Position numbers and translations under genes: made by a program. Below the pieces are notes generated by a model that saw only the letters and a list, made by a program, of their open reading frames with translations, ran no database searches and was not told the DNA's origin. Of a stretch of 64,000 bases of DNA, positions 60,508-64,000 are shown piece after piece. Numbering within the stretch: the first letter of the stretch is position 1; each line of letters opens with the position of its first letter. The stretch spans positions 62,001-126,000 of the forward strand of contig DASVDR010000008.1 in NCBI GenBank assembly GCA_036381015.1, in the 5' to 3' direction. Source of the stretch: Gammaproteobacteria bacterium. Its GTDB lineage: Bacteria > Pseudomonadota > Gammaproteobacteria > Steroidobacterales > Rariloculaceae.

Positions 60508-62220
60508 ATGTACACGCTGGGAATCAACGCCGCGTACCACGATACATCGGCCTGCCTCGTCCGGGACGGCCGCGTAATCGCCGCCGCGGAGGACGAGCGG
60601 TTCACGCGCATCAAGCACGGCAAGCGGCCCCTGCCTTTCACCGCGTGGGAGCTGCCCTACCACGCGATCGATTATTGCCTCGCCCACGCCGGCATCGAGC
60701 TCGCCGATATCGATCGCGTCGCCTATTCGTACGACCCTCGCCTGCTGCTCGAGTCGCACGGCGAATCGATCTCGTTGCCGCTCGAGCCGAGCGCGCATCG
60801 GCACGCCGGGCTCGCCCCGTGGGAACCGCTCTTCCTCTCCTACATCGTCAACGCGGAGCGTCAGCTCGTCAACGGCGTTCCGCATCGCCTGCGTGCGCGT
60901 TTTCGACGCGCGAAGACGGATAGACGCTGGCATTGGCATTTCGTCGAGCACCACCTCTGCCACGAGGCGAGCGCGTTTCTCGCGTCGCCGTTCGACGAAG
61001 CCGCCGTGATGACGCTCGACGGCCGAGGCGAGCGGACCGCGACGAGCTACGGCCACTATGCGGGCGGCGAATACCGGCGCCTCGGGCAAGTGCCTTTGCC
61101 GCATTCGCTGGGTCTGCTCTACGAGGAAGTCACCGACTACCTGGGCTTTCTGCGATCGTCGGACGAGTACAAGGTGATGGCGCTCGCCTCCTACGGCGAG
61201 CCTCGGCATGCGGCCGCGTTCCGCGACATCCTTCGCGCCGGCCCCGCGGGTGCATACGAGGTCCGCGAGCCGCGCCTCGTCGAGCGGTTCGGAGCGCCGC
61301 GGCCGCCCGGTGCGCCGCTCGAGCGCCGGCATTTCGACGTCGCTCGCTCGCTCCAGCTCGTGCTCGAGGAGACGGTGCTCGAGCTCGCGGGCTGGCTGCG
61401 CCGCGAAACGGGGGCGGAGAACCTGTGCCTTGCGGGCGGCGTCGCGCTGAACTGCGTGATGAACGCGAAGCTCCGCGATTCGGGCCTCTTCCGCCGCATC
61501 TGGGTCCAGCCCGCCGCGGGCGACGCCGGCACGGCGCTCGGCGCGGCGCTCTGGATCGACTGGCGCCACAACGGCGGCACGCGCGGCTACCGGATGGACG
61601 ACGTGTACCTCGGGCCGGAGTTCTCGCCGGCCGAGATCGAGTCGTCGCTGCGCCGCGGCAAGCTGCTGTACCGGCGAATGGACGACGTTGCCGAGGAGTG
61701 CGCGGCGCTCCTCGCCGCCGACAAGATCGTCGGCTGGTTCCAGGGACGAATGGAGTTCGGGCCGCGTGCGCTCGGCGCCCGCTCGATCCTGGCTTCGCCG
61801 ATCAGCCCCGACATGCAGCGGCGCCTGAACGACATCAAGGACCGCGAGGACTTTCGGCCGGTCGCCCCCGCGGTTCTCGAGGAGGACGTCGCGGAGTGGT
61901 TCGTGAACGGCGAGCGCTCGCCGTTCATGCTCTTCGTGTTCGACGTCGCGGCGGACAAGGCCGACCGGATCCCGGCCGTTCGGCACGTCGACGGCACGGC
62001 GCGCGTGCAGACCGTGAGCCGCGCGCAGCATCCGCTCTATTACGATCTGCTGAAGGCGTTTCGGCGCCGGACCGGCGTGCCGGTTCTCGTCAACACGTCG
62101 CTCAACACGCGTGGGCGGCCGATCGTCTGCACGCCGCACGACGCGATCGAGTGTTTCTGGACGTCGCCGTTGGATGCGCTCGTGATCGGGCCGTGGCTGC
62201 TCGAGAAGGAGGCCGCGTGA
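60508..62220 (+). CDS. Carbamoyltransferase, NodU/CmcH family (second copy)
   Basis: A 570-residue carbamoyltransferase. It has LGINAAYHDTSACLV at the start, the metal motif HHLCH (148-152), D171 in LDGRGE, AGGVALNC, GDAGTALG, then FGPRALGARSIL, REDFRPVAP and NTSLNTRGRPIV. It is complete and ends soon after the final conserved strand, unlike the first copy. The two differ enough to act on different acceptors. Its TGA overlaps the GTG of the glycosyltransferase by four bases, so a glycan or glycoside acceptor is plausible. Confidence 0.93.
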   Translation: MYTLGINAAYHDTSACLVRDGRVIAAAEDERFTRIKHGKRPLPFTAWELPYHAIDYCLAHAGIELADIDRVAYSYDPRLLLESHGESISLPLEPSAHRHAGLAPWEPLFLSYIVNAERQLVNGVPHRLRARFRRAKTDRRWHWHFVEHHLCHEASAFLASPFDEAAVMTLDGRGERTATSYGHYAGGEYRRLGQVPLPHSLGLLYEEVTDYLGFLRSSDEYKVMALASYGEPRHAAAFRDILRAGPAGAYEVREPRLVERFGAPRPPGAPLERRHFDVARSLQLVLEETVLELAGWLRRETGAENLCLAGGVALNCVMNAKLRDSGLFRRIWVQPAAGDAGTALGAALWIDWRHNGGTRGYRMDDVYLGPEFSPAEIESSLRRGKLLYRRMDDVAEECAALLAADKIVGWFQGRMEFGPRALGARSILASPISPDMQRRLNDIKDREDFRPVAPAVLEEDVAEWFVNGERSPFMLFVFDVAADKADRIPAVRHVDGTARVQTVSRAQHPLYYDLLKAFRRRTGVPVLVNTSLNTRGRPIVCTPHDAIECFWTSPLDALVIGPWLLEKEAA

Positions 62221-63194
62221 GACCGCGCGTCTCGGTGGTCGTGCCGAGCTACCACCGGCCGGCATTGCTCGAGCGCTGCCTCGCCGCGCTCGCCCGGCAG
62301 GACTTCCCCGCCGCCGACTACGAGCTCGTCGTCGTGCACGACGGTCCGAGCGAGCCGGCGCGCCGGCTCGTGGCGGAGTGGGGCCGGCGCTTCGACCGCG
62401 ACGGAGGCCCGGCGCTCCGCTACGTCGAGCCGGAGCACGGCGGGCCGGCCGCGGCGCGCAATGCGGGCTGGCGCGCGGCGGCGGCCGAGATCGTGGCCTT
62501 CACCGACGACGACACGCTGCCCGATCCGTCGTGGCTGCGTTGTGCGCTCGACGCGTTCTCGGCCGACGTCGACGCCGCATGGGGCGCCATCGTCGTGCCG
62601 CTGCCGCCGAACCCGACCGACTACGAGGTCGACGCCGCGCGTCTCGCTCGCGGTCAGTTCGTGACGGCGAACTGCTTCTGCCGCAAGCCGATCCTCGAAG
62701 CCGTCGGCGGCTTCGACGAGCGGTTCGAGCTCGCGTGGCGGGAGGATTCCGATCTTTTCTTCAGGCTGCTCGATTGCGACGCCCGCGTCGTGCACGTGCC
62801 GGACGCGCTCGTCGTGCATCCGGTCCGCACCGCATCCTGGGGCGTCAGCCTGTTTCAGCAAAGGAAGGTGCTCTACGACGCGCTGCTCTTCAAGAAGCAC
62901 CGCAAGCTGTACCGTCAGTGGATTCGCCCGACGCCGCGCTGGGACTACTACGCGATCGTCGCCGCGCTCGGCGCCACTGCGCTTGCGGCCGCGTCGGGCG
63001 CCGTCGCCGTCGCGGCGCCCGCGGCCGTGCTGTGGCTGCTTCTGACCGGCCGCTTCTGCATCGCGCGCCTGCGGCCCGCGACGAAGCGCGCGCCGCACAT
63101 CGCCGAGATGATCGTCACGTCGGTGCTGATCCCGCCGATCGCGGTGTTCTGGCGGATGGTCGGGGCGCTGCGCTTCAGGGTGGTTTTCCTGTGA
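62217..63194 (+). CDS. Family 2 glycosyltransferase with C-terminal membrane helices
   Basis: A 325-residue GT-A fold enzyme. SVVVPSYHRPALLERCL opens it, the metal-binding DDD-type motif is in AFTDDDTLPDP (about 99), and FDERFELAWREDSDLFFR contains the catalytic ED region. Two hydrophobic segments near 245-280 and 300-320 anchor it to the inner membrane. It would add a sugar to a lipid or other acceptor. It is translationally coupled to the second carbamoyltransferase. Confidence 0.9.
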   Translation: MRPRVSVVVPSYHRPALLERCLAALARQDFPAADYELVVVHDGPSEPARRLVAEWGRRFDRDGGPALRYVEPEHGGPAAARNAGWRAAAAEIVAFTDDDTLPDPSWLRCALDAFSADVDAAWGAIVVPLPPNPTDYEVDAARLARGQFVTANCFCRKPILEAVGGFDERFELAWREDSDLFFRLLDCDARVVHVPDALVVHPVRTASWGVSLFQQRKVLYDALLFKKHRKLYRQWIRPTPRWDYYAIVAALGATALAAASGAVAVAAPAAVLWLLLTGRFCIARLRPATKRAPHIAEMIVTSVLIPPIAVFWRMVGALRFRVVFL

Positions 63195-63264
63195 CTCTCG
63201 CCGCCCGCCATACGAGGCCCGACGCTCGATCCCGCGCGAGCGTCTTTCGCAAACGGCGGCCGCG

Positions 63265-64000
63265 ATGAGCGCCGTCCACGCCGTCGCGCTTCCGGAGTAC
63301 GTCCAGATCGAGCCCGTCGGTCAGTGCAACCTGCGCTGCCGCATGTGCGCCGTCGGGTTCCGCAAGGACGCTCCTACCCGGGGCCCCGCGTTCATGGACT
63401 TCGCCCTCTTCACGCGGATCGTCGACGAGATGAATCGGATGACGGCACTGCATCTCCAGGGCCTCGGCGAGCCGATGATGCACCCGAGATTCTTCGACAT
63501 GGTGGCCTACGCCGCGGCGAAGGGCGTGCACGTCACGACGAACACGAATCTGACCCTGCTGACCCAGCGGCGCGCGGAGCGCTGCGTCGAGTCGGGGCTC
63601 GCCGAGCTGCACGTGTCCCTCGACGGCGCGACGGCCGCGACGTACGAGGCGATTCGCGTGCGCGCACGGTATGCGCGCGTCGTCGCGAATCTCGAGCGCT
63701 TGATCGCCGCGCGCCGCGCGTTCGGCAGCCCCAGGCCGAAGGTCGTGATCGTTTTCGTCGCGATGCGCGAGAACCTGCGCGAGCTGCCGGAGCTCGTCGA
63801 GCAGGCCGCGGCGTGGGGCGTGGAGGAGGTCTTCGTGCAGCACCTCTGTCACGACTTCGGGGAGCGGACGCTGCCGAGCGAGTACGCGCCGATGCGCGAG
63901 TTCGTCGCCCGCCAGTCGTTGCTCGGCGTCGAGCCGGCGCGGGTCGAGAGGCAGCTCGACGCCGCCCGGGCCAAGGCCGCGGCGACCGGCGTGAAGCTCC
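63265..64000 (+). CDS. Radical SAM enzyme, N-terminal part, cut by window edge
   Basis: The frame opens at ATG 63265 and runs off the window (about 245 residues visible). The radical SAM cluster motif is C-x3-C-x2-C in GQCNLRCRMCAVGF, followed by LHLQGLGEPMMHP (the GGE-like glycine-rich strand), TTNTNLTLL and LHVSLDGATAATYE. It resembles radical SAM proteins with a C-terminal SPASM domain, but that region is outside. It starts 70 bp after the glycosyltransferase and probably belongs to the same cluster. Confidence 0.88.
   Translation, partial: MSAVHAVALPEYVQIEPVGQCNLRCRMCAVGFRKDAPTRGPAFMDFALFTRIVDEMNRMTALHLQGLGEPMMHPRFFDMVAYAAAKGVHVTTNTNLTLLTQRRAERCVESGLAELHVSLDGATAATYEAIRVRARYARVVANLERLIAARRAFGSPRPKVVIVFVAMRENLRELPELVEQAAAWGVEEVFVQHLCHDFGERTLPSEYAPMREFVARQSLLGVEPARVERQLDAARAKAAATGVKL

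Overview
The window is very GC-rich chromosomal DNA from a gammaproteobacterium. The evidence is conserved gammaproteobacterial gene order: rpoH-ftsX-ftsE-ftsY next to rsmD, then coaD, mutM, rpmG-rpmB-radC-coaBC-dut-pyrE, and separately mutY-yggX. A TonB-dependent receptor, YggX, EgtB/EgtD, a DUF4124 protein and a kinase/regulator pair resembling the proteobacterial dedicated sortase system fit the same assignment. I cannot place it to family; the high GC and receptor style suggest a Steroidobacter/Woeseia/Xanthomonas-like lineage, which is inference only.

Layout. 1-8.2 kb: partial priA, an HNH endonuclease, fructosamine kinase, a double VOC protein, an AEC transporter, a thiolase, a DUF924 protein and a sortase-system-type histidine kinase. 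8.2-16.7 kb: msrA, gltB-gltD (glutamate synthase), the matching response regulator and a NUDIX hydrolase, all on the minus strand. 17-31.5 kb: a YiaD-like OmpA lipoprotein, then the core block rpoH/ftsXEY/rsmD/coaD/ggt/mutM/desaturase/rpmGB/radC/coaBC/dut/DUF4124/pyrE. A perfect CIRCE element lies upstream of rpoH. 31.6-44 kb: AmpG-type transporter, trmB, tRNA-Gly, a NarL-type regulator, AsmA, an SRPBCC protein, mutY-yggX, acs and the ergothioneine genes egtB-egtD.

44.2-47.5 kb is an accessory scar. It starts immediately 3' of tRNA-Phe, is less GC-rich, and holds a transposase C-terminal remnant, an intact membrane-anchored phospholipase-D-like protein, a frameshifted VOC gene, an AraC-type gene lacking its HTH half, and a frameshifted receiver-domain gene. 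From 47.5 kb come a polysaccharide flippase-like protein, a secreted protein of unknown function, an MT-A70 DNA methyltransferase with a divergent unknown gene, and an MBL-fold hydrolase. 52.9-64 kb forms a co-directional cluster: two NodU/CmcH carbamoyltransferases, an N,N-dimethylformamidase-beta-like protein, a small secreted protein, a TonB-dependent receptor, a GT2 glycosyltransferase and a radical SAM enzyme running off the end. It looks like part of a small-molecule or glycan modification locus.

The most striking non-coding signal is a family of palindromic repeats with core GGTGTCAGACACC flanked by A and T tracts. It fills four of the convergent gene junctions (17.75, 24.5, 30.0 and 39.5 kb). 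A fifth, degenerate copy encodes the last 20 residues of the first carbamoyltransferase (54.6 kb). The units look like bidirectional terminators that are spreading as mobile repeats.
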